Of a DNA stretch of 64,000 nucleotides, positions 1 to 8,573 are shown piece by piece. This DNA comes from DATJLY01 sp963773665. Lineage in GTDB: Bacteria; Pseudomonadota; Alphaproteobacteria; ATCC43930; CGMCC-115725. The first letter of the stretch is position 1. Each line of letters starts with the position of its first letter. Under the pieces are notes generated by a model. The model saw only the letters and a list, made by a program, of their open reading frames with translations. It searched no databases and had not been told where the DNA came from. The stretch is from positions 310,001-374,000 of the forward strand of contig CAVZBZ010000003.1 of assembly GCA_963773665.1 (NCBI GenBank). The letters run 5' to 3'. A program made the translations under genes and the position numbers.

Positions 1-128
1 ACCGCGCCATGCAGCGCCGGCAGATGCCGGAGGACGTGGTCGGCGCGGTCCTGTTCCTGTTGTCCGACGAGTCCGCTTTCGTCACCGGGCAGCTTCTGCC
101 TGTGAATGGCGGCTTCGTGATGAATTGA
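1..128 (+). CDS. Short-chain dehydrogenase/reductase, C-terminal end (partial)
   Basis: Only the last ~42 codons are present (reading frame from base 3); the gene starts before the window. The tail reads PEDVVGAVLFLLSDES, then FVTGQLLPVNGG and a stop at 126-128. This is the typical end of classical SDR oxidoreductases, where a helix and the 'TGQ-x3-V-(D/N)GG' strand close the fold next to the NAD(P) site. SDRs reduce or oxidise alcohol/ketone groups in the cytoplasm; the catalytic YxxxK lies outside the window, so no substrate can be named. The cupin gene follows after 11 bases and is probably in the same transcript. Confidence 0.8.
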   Translation, partial: RAMQRRQMPEDVVGAVLFLLSDESAFVTGQLLPVNGGFVMN

Positions 129-139
129 AGGAGACCCAC

Positions 140-637
140 ATGCCGGGCAAGCCCAACAGTCTCGCAGCGACCTTGCAAAGCCGCATCGCGCGCTACGACA
201 CGCGCAGCTACGACTGGGACGCGCTCAAGTTCCAGGCGGATTACGACGAGAAATACCGCCGCGCGCAGCTGCGCTATATCGGCACCGGCGGCACCGGCGT
301 CGCGCACGACGACAACGCCGTGCCGGCCGAGCATTTCACCTTCTCGACCATGCTGCTGCCGGCGGGTTGCGAAGGGCCGCTTCACATCCATACCGATGTC
401 GAGGAAGTGTTCTTCATGATCCGCGGCAGGATCCGGCTGTTCTTCGAGAAGGACGGCGAGACCTGGGAGACGGAATTGGGCGAGCGCGATCTCTGCTCGG
501 TGCCGGCGGGGGTATATCGCGGCTTGAAGAACGAGGGCGAGGAGGACGCGCTCATGTGCGTCATGCTCGGCGCCTCGAAGCCCACGACGCCGACATATCC
601 GCCGGATCATCCCCTCTCGAAGCTGAAGCGGGCCTGA
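140..637 (+). CDS. Cupin-domain protein
   Basis: Small single-domain cupin of 165 residues. The first cupin motif is visible as GPLHIHTDVEEVFFMIRG (two His and a Glu as metal ligands) and a second motif follows around DLCSVPAGVYRGLKNEG, in which the usual His is replaced by Tyr/Arg. Cupins of this size are cytoplasmic dioxygenases, isomerases or decarboxylases, or simple small-molecule binders. The ATG at 140 is chosen because an AAGGAG ribosome site sits 7 bases upstream; an in-frame TTG at 125 is possible but less likely. It ends 8 bases before the hydrolase gene, so the two are probably cotranscribed in a catabolic operon. The substrate is unknown. Confidence 0.8.
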   Translation: MPGKPNSLAATLQSRIARYDTRSYDWDALKFQADYDEKYRRAQLRYIGTGGTGVAHDDNAVPAEHFTFSTMLLPAGCEGPLHIHTDVEEVFFMIRGRIRLFFEKDGETWETELGERDLCSVPAGVYRGLKNEGEEDALMCVMLGASKPTTPTYPPDHPLSKLKRA

Positions 638-645
638 GCGCGGCG

Positions 646-1491
646 ATGGAAATGGACCTTCTCGGCTACGAGACGGGCTCGCCGCCGCCGCAGCGCGTCA
701 CCGTGGGCGGGCGCGTCATGGCGTATCGCGAATCGGGCTACGACAACGAGCGCGTCATCGTGCTGCTGCATGGCGTGAGCTCGCTTGCGGCGTCGTGGGG
801 GCCGCAATTCGTGTCATTGCCGTCGCGCGGCATCCGCGTCATCGCGTGGGATGCGCCGGGCTATGGCGGCTCCGATCCGCTGCCCGACGAAGCGCCGTCG
901 CCGGAGGATTATGCCGAGGCGCTGCGCGGCTTCGTCGATGCGCTGGGCCTCAAGCGGTTTTATCTCCTCGGCCATTCCTTCGGCGCGCTGCCGGCGGCTT
1001 CGTTCTGCCGCATCACCGGCAAGGATCGCGTCCAGAAACTCATCCTCGCGTCGCCCACGCCCGGCTATGCCAGCGCCGCGCCCGAGCTGCGGCAGGAGCG
1101 CGTCGAGGGCCGGCTCAAGAACATGGCGGCGCTCGGCCCGGCGGGGCTTGCGGAAAAGCGCGCGCCCGAGGTGCTGTCGGCGCAGGCGCCGCGGCGCGCC
1201 CTCATGCTGGTGCAGGCGGTGATGCGCGAGATGCGGCCCGAAGGTTATGCCCAGGCGGTACGCATGCTCGGGCGCGGCGACATTTTCGCCGAGGCGCGCG
1301 GCATCACCGTGCCGACGCTCGTCCTGTGCGGCAGCGCCGACACCGTCACGCCCGAGAAGCAGTGCCGCAGCATCGCGGCTTCGATCCAAGGCGCGCGCTA
1401 CGAGACCATCGCCGGCCCGGGCCATTCCTGCTACATCGAGGCGCCGGGCCCGTTCGACGACGCGGTGCTGCGCTTTCTCGACGCGCCATGA
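646..1491 (+). CDS. Alpha/beta-fold hydrolase
   Basis: 281-residue alpha/beta hydrolase. The oxyanion HG motif (VLLHGVSS, near residue 45) and the nucleophile elbow GHSFG (Ser near 109) are clear. A late Asp in LCGSADTVTP and a His in GPGHSCYIEAPG complete the catalytic triad. It has no signal peptide, so it acts in the cytoplasm, probably cleaving an ester or a C-C bond (meta-cleavage-product type) as part of the pathway formed with the neighbouring cupin and ThDP enzyme. The ATG at 646 gives a normal N-terminus; the stop overlaps the next start (ATGA at 1488-1491), which implies translational coupling. The exact substrate cannot be read from the sequence. Confidence 0.88.
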   Translation: MEMDLLGYETGSPPPQRVTVGGRVMAYRESGYDNERVIVLLHGVSSLAASWGPQFVSLPSRGIRVIAWDAPGYGGSDPLPDEAPSPEDYAEALRGFVDALGLKRFYLLGHSFGALPAASFCRITGKDRVQKLILASPTPGYASAAPELRQERVEGRLKNMAALGPAGLAEKRAPEVLSAQAPRRALMLVQAVMREMRPEGYAQAVRMLGRGDIFAEARGITVPTLVLCGSADTVTPEKQCRSIAASIQGARYETIAGPGHSCYIEAPGPFDDAVLRFLDAP

Positions 1492-3152
1492 GCGGCGAAA
1501 CTGCGGCCACTGTCGGCGATCTCGTCGCTGCCTTCCTGGAACATGCCGGCGTGCGCCTCGCGTTCGGCGTCGTCAGCGTCCACAACATCCCGATCCTCGA
1601 TGCGATGCACCGGCGCGGCCGCATCCGTTTCGTGCCGGCGCGCGGCGAGGCGGGGGCCACCAACATGGCGGACGCCTCCGCTCGCATCTCGGGCGGGCTT
1701 GGCGTCGTTGTCACGAGCACCGGCACCGGCGCCGGCAACGCCGCGGGCGCGCTGGTCGAGGCGGCGACCGCCGGCACGCCGCTCCTCCATTTCACCGGCC
1801 AGGTGGACAAGCCGTTCCTCGATCGCGGCTTCGGCTTTCTGCACGAGGCGCCGGCGCAGCTCGACATGCTGCGCGCCGTGTCGAAGGCGGCGTTCCGTCT
1901 CGATGATCCCGGTGCGGCGCTTGGCGTGCTGCACGAGGCCGCATCGCTTGCGCTCGCGGCGCCGCAAGGGCCGGTCAGCATCGAGATCCCGATCGACGTG
2001 CAGAATGCGTCCGTGGCACTGCCGCAGCGCTTTGCGGCGCTCGTTCCCGCAGCAATGGCGCCCGATGCGGCAGCGCTCGACCGGTTGGCCGCGCGCATGG
2101 TGCGGGCGCGCCGCCCGGTGCTGTGGCTCGGCGGCGGCGCGCGCGAGGCAGCGGACGCGGCGGCGCGGCTTGCGGCGATGGGCATCGCAATCGTCACCAG
2201 CGCCGCCGGCCGCGGCATTCTGGCGGAAGACCACGCTCTCAGCCTCGGCGCGTTCGGAGCGTCTCCCCCGGTCGAGCAGCTTTACGACAGCGTCGATTTC
2301 ATGCTGGTCGCGGGCTCGCACCTGCGCAGCAACGAGACGCGCACATACAATCTCCGCCTGCCATTGGCGCGCGGCCGGATCGATGTCGATCCGGCGGCCG
2401 CGGGGCGGGGATATCCGTGCGAGATTTTTGTGCCGGGCGACGCGCGCTTCGCGCTCGAAGGGCTGGCGGATCGGCTTGCGGGGCGTCTCTCGCCCGATCC
2501 GGCCTTCGCCAACGACGTGGCCGCGGCGCGGCGCGCGGCGGAAGAAGGCTTGCGCCGCAGCATCGCTCCATATGCGCCGATGCTCGAGGCGATCGAGCGG
2601 TTGATGCCGAAGGACGCGCTCTGGGTGCGCGACATCACGCTCTCGAACAGCATTTGGGGCAACCGCGCGCCGGCGCTGCGCACGCCGCGCTCGGCCGTGC
2701 ACGCGATGGGCGGCGGCATCGGCCAGGGCCTTGCCATGGCGGTGGGCGCGGCGCTCGCAGGCGGCGGGCGCAAGACCGTGGCGCTCGTCGGCGACGGCGG
2801 GTTGGTGCTCAATCTCGGCGAGCTTGCGAGCGCGGCGGAATCGTGCGCCGACATCGCGCTCGTGCTGATGAACGACGGCGGCTACGGCGTCATCCGCAAC
2901 ATCCAGGACAACATGTACGGCGGAAGGCAATGCTATGCCGACCTGATGACGCCGGATTTCGCGCTCGTTGCCGAGAGCCTCGGCATTCCGCACCGGCGCC
3001 TTGGCAATCTTGCCGAATTCGCGCCGGCCTTTGCCGGCGCAATGCAGCATCGGGGGCTGTCGATCGTCGAGCTGGACATGCGCGCGATCGGTCCCTTCGT
3101 GCAAAAGCACGGCAGCTTTCCGCCGCCGCCCGCCGCCGGGATCGGGCGCTGA
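1488..3152 (+). CDS. Thiamine-diphosphate-dependent enzyme (acetolactate synthase/decarboxylase-like)
   Basis: 554 residues, the normal size for the acetolactate synthase/benzoylformate decarboxylase superfamily with PYR, central and PP domains. The catalytic Glu of the PYR domain is in PARGEAGATNMADA (near residue 51). The ThDP/Mg motif begins GDGGLVLNLGEL (near 430) and ends MNDGGYG, with Asp where many members have a second Asn. The enzyme should act on a 2-oxo acid, by decarboxylation or carboligation, in the cytoplasm. It is translationally coupled to the hydrolase upstream, and a binding protein for uptake follows 31 bases downstream. It is one of three distinct ThDP enzymes in 15 kb. 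It is not the biosynthetic IlvB: no IlvN-type small subunit gene is present. Confidence 0.85.
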   Translation: MSGETAATVGDLVAAFLEHAGVRLAFGVVSVHNIPILDAMHRRGRIRFVPARGEAGATNMADASARISGGLGVVVTSTGTGAGNAAGALVEAATAGTPLLHFTGQVDKPFLDRGFGFLHEAPAQLDMLRAVSKAAFRLDDPGAALGVLHEAASLALAAPQGPVSIEIPIDVQNASVALPQRFAALVPAAMAPDAAALDRLAARMVRARRPVLWLGGGAREAADAAARLAAMGIAIVTSAAGRGILAEDHALSLGAFGASPPVEQLYDSVDFMLVAGSHLRSNETRTYNLRLPLARGRIDVDPAAAGRGYPCEIFVPGDARFALEGLADRLAGRLSPDPAFANDVAAARRAAEEGLRRSIAPYAPMLEAIERLMPKDALWVRDITLSNSIWGNRAPALRTPRSAVHAMGGGIGQGLAMAVGAALAGGGRKTVALVGDGGLVLNLGELASAAESCADIALVLMNDGGYGVIRNIQDNMYGGRQCYADLMTPDFALVAESLGIPHRRLGNLAEFAPAFAGAMQHRGLSIVELDMRAIGPFVQKHGSFPPPPAAGIGR

Positions 3153-3183
3153 TCGACCGATAAAAGAGCAGAGGGGAGTGCAC

Positions 3184-4167
3184 ATGAGGACGAGAATTTT
3201 GCTTGCCGCGGCGCTGGCGCTGGCGTCGGGTGCGGCGCGCGCGGACGAGACGCTGGGCGTCAATGTCTTTGCCGGCTCGTCGAACGTCGCGGTCTGGGCC
3301 GGGCAGCATCAGGGCTTCTTCCACGCCGCCGGGATCGAGATCGCGCTGTCGCACCCGAAAGGCTCGGTCGATCAGTTCAAGGGCCTGGTCGAGGGCCGCT
3401 ACCAGGTGATCATCACCGCGCCCGACAATGTCGTGGCCTATCGCGACGGGCACGGCGAGGCCGATCTCGGCGGCCCGCTCGATCTCGTGGCGATCTTCGG
3501 CGGCGACAGCGGCTTCCTCACGCTGGTGGCGGCGCCCGGCACCAAGTCGGTAGCAAGCCTCAAGGGCAAGACCATGGCGGTCGATGCCCTCACCACCGGC
3601 TTCAGCTTCGCCTTGCAAGAGCTCCTGGCGCGCGGCGGCGTCGCCAAGGACGCCGTGAGCTATGTCACGGCCGGCAGCAGCGGCGCGCGCCTGAAGGCGC
3701 TGCTCGACGGCAAGGCGCAAGGCGCGCTGCTCTCCATGCCCTTCGACCTCGCGGCCGAGGACAAGGGTTACGTCGCGCTCGAGACCGTCGCCGGGCGGCT
3801 CGGCCATTACGAAGGCACGGTCGGCGCCGTGCGGCAAAGCTGGGCGAAGGATCATGCGGCGACGCTCGTCGCCTTCATCAAGGCCTATCGCCAATCGGTG
3901 CGCTGGTTCGTGGCGCCGGCGCACAAGGGCGAGGCCATCGCCATCTTGCACCAGGAGATGCAAGATGTCGCCGAGGCGCAGCTGCCGCGCATCTATGGGC
4001 TGCTGACGAACCGGCGCGAGGGGCTGTCGCGCGACCTCTCGATCGATCGGGCCGGCGCCAAGGCCGTGCTCGACCTGCGCCAGCGTTACGCCGCGCCTGC
4101 GGCGCGCCCGGCGCATCCGCTCAAGGACTACATCGATACGAGCTATCTGCAGCAATCGCGGAAGTGA
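3184..4167 (+). CDS. ABC transporter periplasmic substrate-binding protein (NMT1/THI5-like)
   Basis: 327 residues beginning with a Sec signal peptide (MRTRILLAAALALASGAARA, cleavage after ARA). The mature part has the features of the SsuA/THI5/NMT1 binding-protein fold: a 'VWAGQHQGFFHAAGIEI' segment near the N-terminus, then hinge elements such as LKGKTMAVDALTTGF. Such proteins deliver sulfonates, pyrimidine precursors, phthalate-like acids or similar small molecules to an ABC permease. A GAGGGGAG-like ribosome site precedes the ATG at 3184. The permease gene follows after 16 bases. The ligand is unknown; the pathway upstream suggests an organic acid. Confidence 0.85.
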   Translation: MRTRILLAAALALASGAARADETLGVNVFAGSSNVAVWAGQHQGFFHAAGIEIALSHPKGSVDQFKGLVEGRYQVIITAPDNVVAYRDGHGEADLGGPLDLVAIFGGDSGFLTLVAAPGTKSVASLKGKTMAVDALTTGFSFALQELLARGGVAKDAVSYVTAGSSGARLKALLDGKAQGALLSMPFDLAAEDKGYVALETVAGRLGHYEGTVGAVRQSWAKDHAATLVAFIKAYRQSVRWFVAPAHKGEAIAILHQEMQDVAEAQLPRIYGLLTNRREGLSRDLSIDRAGAKAVLDLRQRYAAPAARPAHPLKDYIDTSYLQQSRK

Positions 4168-4183
4168 TGCGGCGCCAAGCCGA

Positions 4184-5854
4184 ATGAGGGCAGTCTCGCC
4201 CGCGCGCATCGTCCTTGTGCTGTGCGTGGTTGTGGTGGCGTGGCTCGTCTTCGTGCCGCTCGCGGCGCTGTTCTATGTCGGCTTCACCGAAAGCACGTCG
4301 TTCGGCGCCGGCGGATTCACGCTCGGCAATTTTGCCGAAGCCTATCGCGGCCGGCATATCCTGCGGCTGTTCGCGAATTCGCTCGTCTTCGCGCTGGGCT
4401 CGAGCGCGCTGAGCTTCGCCCTCGGCGCGCTTGGCGCCTTTGTCGTCGAGCGTACGGACGCGAAGCTGCGCCCCCTGCTTCATGCGCTGGCGCTCCTTGC
4501 CTTCGCCGTGCCGGGGCTGTTGCTGGCGATGGCGTGGACGCTGGTGCTGAGCCCCAATATCGGCTGGCTCAACGCGCTCTTCGGGCGCGCGGTCTTCAAC
4601 GTCTATTCGATGGCGGGCATGGTCTTCGTGCTGGCGAGCCACAATTTCCCCTTGGCCTATCTCCTCATGGGCCCGGCGTTGCGCGCGCTCGACCGGCGCA
4701 TGGAGGAGGCGGCGTTCGTCGCTGGTGCCGGCGCCTTTCCGGCGGCATTCCGCGTGAGCCTGCCGCTGTTGCGCCCGGCGGTGCTCTCGACGCTTCTGCT
4801 GCTCTTCATCCGCGGCATCGAATCGTTCGAGGTGCCGGTCATCATCGGCCTTCCGGCGCATATCAACGTCTTCACCACCGAGATCCAGGATGCGACGAGC
4901 ACGGTCCCGCCCGAGCCCGGCATCGCCGCGGTGCTGAGCCTCGCGCTCCTCGCGCTGTCGCTTGCTGGCATATACTTCTATCGCCGCGCGACGTTGGGTG
5001 CCGAGGCCTTCGCCACCGTCACCGGCAAGGGCTATCGCGCCGCGCCTGCGCGGTTGGGATCCTGGCGCTGGCCGGTCGGAATAGGCGTGGCGCTGATCTA
5101 TGCGGCTGCCGTCCTCCTGCCGGTGGCGACCCTTCTGTGGCAGTCGCTGTTCCGCAACGTGACGCCGCCGTCCGTCGGCGGAATATCCGCGGCGTCCCTC
5201 GTCAACTACCGCTACATCGCGACATATCCGGTGTTCGCCGAGGCGGCGGGCAACAGCTTCGTCCTCGGCGTCATGGCGGCGAGCATCGTCGTGCTTTTGA
5301 CCTTCGTCATGGCCTGGATCGCCCGGCGCAGCGCGCCGCGGACGGCGCTCGCGCTCGATGCATTGGCGTTCGCGCCGATCGCGGTGCCGAGCGTGATCGT
5401 CGGCGCCGCCATTCTGTTCGCCTATCTCGTGCTGCCTATTCCGATCTACGACACGCTGTGGATCCTGCTCGTGGCATACGTGACCTTGCACCTGCCCTAC
5501 GGCATGCGCTTTGCCGCGAGCGGCTTGGCGCAAATCCACCGCGAGCTCGAGGAGGCGGCCGAGACGAGCGGCGCCGGCACGCTCGAAATGTTCCGCCGCG
5601 TGCTGCTGCCGCTTCTGGCGCCGGTGCTGGTCGCGGCGTGGCTCTATGTCTTCATGCTGACGGTGCGCGAGCTGGCGGCATCGGTCTTTCTCGTCGGCCC
5701 CGCGACCGGCGTCCTCGCGACCTTGAGCCTGACCTTGTGGGACGACGGCGGCAGCATCGGCGCGATCGCGGCGCTCGGCAGCCTCGAGATCGCGGCGCTC
5801 GCCGTCATCGCCTGGCTCATGCGGCGGTTCGAGAGGGCGGTGCGGGCCGGCTAG
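4184..5854 (+). CDS. ABC transporter permease with two fused membrane domains (FbpB/ThiP-like)
   Basis: 556 residues of largely hydrophobic sequence forming about 12 membrane helices in two homologous halves. Each half carries a cytoplasmic EAA coupling loop: EEAAFVAGAGAFPAAFRVSL (near residue 175) and EEAAETSGAGTLEMFRRVLL (near 455). This two-in-one layout is that of the iron(III)/thiamine/putrescine-type permeases (FbpB, ThiP), whereas the preceding binding protein resembles the SsuA/NMT1 type, which normally pairs with a single-domain permease. No ATPase gene follows; the next gene is a PhoU-like protein. The ATPase must come from elsewhere, possibly the orphan gene at 50267. Start ATG at 4184. 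Confidence 0.87.
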   Translation: MRAVSPARIVLVLCVVVVAWLVFVPLAALFYVGFTESTSFGAGGFTLGNFAEAYRGRHILRLFANSLVFALGSSALSFALGALGAFVVERTDAKLRPLLHALALLAFAVPGLLLAMAWTLVLSPNIGWLNALFGRAVFNVYSMAGMVFVLASHNFPLAYLLMGPALRALDRRMEEAAFVAGAGAFPAAFRVSLPLLRPAVLSTLLLLFIRGIESFEVPVIIGLPAHINVFTTEIQDATSTVPPEPGIAAVLSLALLALSLAGIYFYRRATLGAEAFATVTGKGYRAAPARLGSWRWPVGIGVALIYAAAVLLPVATLLWQSLFRNVTPPSVGGISAASLVNYRYIATYPVFAEAAGNSFVLGVMAASIVVLLTFVMAWIARRSAPRTALALDALAFAPIAVPSVIVGAAILFAYLVLPIPIYDTLWILLVAYVTLHLPYGMRFAASGLAQIHRELEEAAETSGAGTLEMFRRVLLPLLAPVLVAAWLYVFMLTVRELAASVFLVGPATGVLATLSLTLWDDGGSIGAIAALGSLEIAALAVIAWLMRRFERAVRAG

Positions 5855-5858
5855 CGGA

Positions 5859-5876
5859 CTGCCACCAAACTGTAAC
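5859..5876 (+). promoter_or_regulatory. Putative Pho box (PhoB-type direct repeat)
   Basis: Two 7-base half-sites, CTGCCAC and CTGTAAC, are separated by 4 bases (CAAA), giving the 11-base repeat spacing of alphaproteobacterial Pho boxes (consensus CTGTCAC/T-N4-CTGTCAC/T). Each half-site differs from the consensus at one or two positions. It lies 115 bases upstream of a gene with a PhoU/DUF47-like domain, which makes phosphate control plausible. Confidence 0.5.
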
Positions 5877-5899
5877 ACGCGCGATTTTTCACGGAACGC

Positions 5900-5913
5900 T
5901 TGAGACAGATCAA
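5900..5913 (+). promoter_or_regulatory. Putative FNR/FixK-type box
   Basis: TTGAGACAGATCAA matches the FNR/FixK/Anr consensus TTGAT-N4-ATCAA at 9 of 10 positions and is flanked by further pairing bases (CGCTTG...CAAGCG). It lies about 61 bases upstream of the start at 5974, a distance suited to activation of a promoter with a short leader. Confidence 0.5.
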
Positions 5914-5973
5914 GCGGACTTCGCTGCCTCGCTCGCTAGGATGGAGCATTCATGAAAATCGAGGCCGCGCGTG

Positions 5974-7929
5974 ATGAAAGCCCGCATTGTCAACCTCCTT
6001 GGCGAGAGCGCGCTCGCGTTGCCGTCTGTGCTGAACGAGGCGGTCGCCGCCAACGAGCGCGCGAAGTATGTGCTCTCGCTCCTGCAGATGGCGGCAAGTC
6101 ATGCGGATAATCCCGACGCGGCCGGGCCATCGCTGCGCGCGGAGCGCGAGGCATGCGGCCTCGCCGATCCGAGCCTCGATCGCGTCGCCGCGGAAACCGA
6201 GGGCGACGGCAAGGGCAATTACGCGATACCGCAGGCGCGGCGGCTACGCGAGATCCTGACGGCGGCCTTGCGCGGCATGATCGCGCCGCTCGCGCTTGCG
6301 GCGCGCGCCTCGGACGGCGAGGCGGCGCTTTACGAATCGTACCGCCGGCGGCTCGAAGGTCTGCTCGCGACGCTCGCCCCATTGGACGAGGAGCTCGCGA
6401 CCGCCGATCTGATCGCCACGCTGACCTCGGGCCGCCCGCGCGCGGGCGACGGCGTCCATCTCCTCGTGATGGATCTTCACAAGGAGCTCAACCGCCTCAT
6501 CGCGACGTTCGCCGAAGAAGCGATCGACGGCGCGCATGCCTACGGCCTTGCCGCCGAAGACAAGCCCCTCGTCGCAGCCTTCATGGCGGGGTTGCGGCGT
6601 ACAGCACCGCTCAAGTTCGACCATCCCGGGCTCGCGACGACGGCAGTGCGCGCGGGCGAGCGGCTCGTCATCCAGAACGACATCGGCGAGACCGAGGCGC
6701 ATGTCATCGTCATCGCCATTGCCGGCCGCACGGTGTCGCTCACCTATAGCGACATCCATACCCAGCGCCTGCGCTTCTTCAAGACCATGCTCGAAGGCAG
6801 CGGCGTCGCCTGGGAGGAAATGCATTCGCGCCAGGCGACGGGGCTCGGCAAGGACGATCTCTTCTACACGGCGTCCGGGAAATTTGTGGCACCGGTCGAG
6901 ACCGCGCTCCGCGCTTTCCTCGAGCGCGTGGGATCGCGCATCGTGTTCCTGATCGACTGGAACCGGGCGCGCAGGCGCCTCGGCCTGCTGGTGCCGAATG
7001 CGCTCGCGGTCGAACTGCTCGAATGGGCGGCCGAGCGCGAATTCGGCCACCGCGCATTCCTTCAGCTCGGCGGCGAGCGTCTCGTCTACGATGCGCTCGA
7101 GCGCGCAGTGCGCACGCCACTGCGCTATGGCGAGCCGCTGCACGAGATGATCGGGGCCGAGGCGGCGCGCGATTTCCTGCGCTTCGTGCTCGAGGCGGCA
7201 TCCACCGGCCTCGGCGAGGGCCGCTCGGAAATGCTGATCGGCGACCGGATCAGGGTCGAGCTGTTCAATCACTTCCGCACCGCCGAGCAGCGGCTCCTGG
7301 CCGACGCCGCGCGCCATGCCGATATCGTCATACGGATCGCGAGCGGCCTCGAGACGGCGCTGCGGCATGGTCCGGCATGCGACGGCGCGCCGCGCCGGCG
7401 CAACGCCGCAGAGGCCAAAGCACTCGAAACCGAGGCCGACGAGATCGTGAAGGCGACACGTTCGACCGTGCGGCGCATCGCCGGCACGGAGATTTTCGGT
7501 CGGACGCTGCAAATCGCCGACGATGCCGCCGACGCGCTCGAGGATGCGTCGTTTCTCGCCGGGCTGCTCGCCGATGCGGCGGAGGGAAGCGAGCTGCCGC
7601 CGCCGCTCATCGAGCTGGCCGGCCTCGTGCGGGAGGGCAGCGACGCCTACCGCCGCTTCCTCGAGCTTGCGCCCGACATGCATCGCGGCGCGGCGCGCGA
7701 AGCGATCGAGAAATTTCTCGGCACGATCGAGGAGCTGGTGTCGATCGAGCATCGTACCGACGCGAAGGAGCGCGAGGTCACGAGCATGCTTCTCGTCTCG
7801 GCGGCGGATTGGCGCCGGTTTCACGTCCTGAGCGGCATCGCGCGCCATCTCGAGCGCACGCTCGACGCGCTCCTCCATGCGAGCCTCATGCTGCGCGACC
7901 ACGTGCTCGGCGACATCATGTTCGCCTAG
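5974..7929 (+). CDS. PhoU/DUF47-like phosphate-related protein, large form
   Basis: 651 residues, soluble and mainly alpha-helical. The C-terminal ~230 residues look like a DUF47/PhoU helical bundle: EAKALETEADEIVKATRSTV followed by LQIADDAADALEDASFLA recalls the 'LE..AD.i...' and 'DDv.D.ie.a' helices of Pit accessory proteins. The N-terminus (LLGESALALPSVLNEAVAAN) is also helical and may be a second bundle; the middle, with a Lys/Glu-rich segment near 200-330, matches nothing I recognise. An ATG at 5974 (GTG at 5971 is an alternative) follows a weak GAGG site. The Pho-box-like element upstream supports a phosphate role. It meets the DUF1275 gene tail to tail with overlapping stop codons. Function is inferred, not proven. 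Confidence 0.6.
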   Translation: MKARIVNLLGESALALPSVLNEAVAANERAKYVLSLLQMAASHADNPDAAGPSLRAEREACGLADPSLDRVAAETEGDGKGNYAIPQARRLREILTAALRGMIAPLALAARASDGEAALYESYRRRLEGLLATLAPLDEELATADLIATLTSGRPRAGDGVHLLVMDLHKELNRLIATFAEEAIDGAHAYGLAAEDKPLVAAFMAGLRRTAPLKFDHPGLATTAVRAGERLVIQNDIGETEAHVIVIAIAGRTVSLTYSDIHTQRLRFFKTMLEGSGVAWEEMHSRQATGLGKDDLFYTASGKFVAPVETALRAFLERVGSRIVFLIDWNRARRRLGLLVPNALAVELLEWAAEREFGHRAFLQLGGERLVYDALERAVRTPLRYGEPLHEMIGAEAARDFLRFVLEAASTGLGEGRSEMLIGDRIRVELFNHFRTAEQRLLADAARHADIVIRIASGLETALRHGPACDGAPRRRNAAEAKALETEADEIVKATRSTVRRIAGTEIFGRTLQIADDAADALEDASFLAGLLADAAEGSELPPPLIELAGLVREGSDAYRRFLELAPDMHRGAAREAIEKFLGTIEELVSIEHRTDAKEREVTSMLLVSAADWRRFHVLSGIARHLERTLDALLHASLMLRDHVLGDIMFA

Positions 7930-8573
7930 GAGGATTGCGCGCGGCGTTCGGAAGCGACCTCGAGCGCGATCGCGAAGAGCGCGGCGGCGGCAAGGAAGAG
8001 CGGCGCGCGCATCAGGCGCTCGGCGAGCATCGCCAGCGCCGCGCCCGCGCCATAGGCGATCCAGGCAAGCGCATCGAGCCGCGCCGCGCCGCCCTGCGCG
8101 CCGCCGCGTTCGGGAACGAAATTCGCCACGATATGGTCGGCGAGCCGGATGATGGTCGCGGTCACCACCACGGTCTGCATGCCCGCCGCGCCGAAGCGCG
8201 TGACCGCGGCGCCCTGGAGCCCCATCGCGACCGCCACGAGCGCGAGCGCCGGCAGCGGCTGCAGGGTCGCGAGCGCAGCGGCGAGCAGCAGCGCCGCCGC
8301 GGCAAGAAGCGCCGCCGTCGGCTGCCCGGTCGTGCGCCGCAGCACCGCGGCGGCCACCGCGCCCGCCAAAAAAGCCGCAAGGGTCGCGGCATAGAGCGCG
8401 ACGCGCGCGCCATTGCCTTGGCCCGCGGCGATCGCGAGAAGGACGGTGTTGCCGGTCATGTTGGCGGCGAAGACGCCGCCCAACGTCGTATAGCCGATCG
8501 CATCGACATAGCCCGCGACGAGGCAGAGGCCGCCGGCCCGCGCCAGGATGCGCGGCGAAACCCCGTCGCTCAT
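7926..8573 (-). CDS. DUF1275 (YoaK-like) membrane protein
   Basis: 215 residues with about six hydrophobic segments. The N-terminal part carries the family signature: GYVDAIGYTTLGGVFAANMTGN, here shown as GYVDAIGYTTLGG and FAANMTGNT. YoaK/DUF1275 proteins are inner-membrane proteins of unknown function, proposed to be transporters. The start ATG overlaps the stop of the LivG-like ATPase by 4 bases (ATGA at 8570-8573), so it is translated as the last gene of the liv-like operon, an unusual place for this family and a hint that it has a role in the same transport process. Confidence 0.8.
   Translation of the reverse strand: MSDGVSPRILARAGGLCLVAGYVDAIGYTTLGGVFAANMTGNTVLLAIAAGQGNGARVALYAATLAAFLAGAVAAAVLRRTTGQPTAALLAAAALLLAAALATLQPLPALALVAVAMGLQGAAVTRFGAAGMQTVVVTATIIRLADHIVANFVPERGGAQGGAARLDALAWIAYGAGAALAMLAERLMRAPLFLAAAALFAIALEVASERRAQSS

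Noticed and set aside
1488..3152. Biosynthetic acetolactate synthase (ilvB)
   Set aside because: No regulatory subunit gene is adjacent, and the context is catabolic.
1431..3263. 610-codon minus-strand frame opposite the first ThDP enzyme
   Set aside because: Arg/His/Asp-rich shadow of the ThDP gene, with no recognisable motif or ribosome site.
4121..5878. Long minus-strand frame opposite the ABC permease
   Set aside because: Low-complexity charged translation; the plus strand encodes an unmistakable permease.
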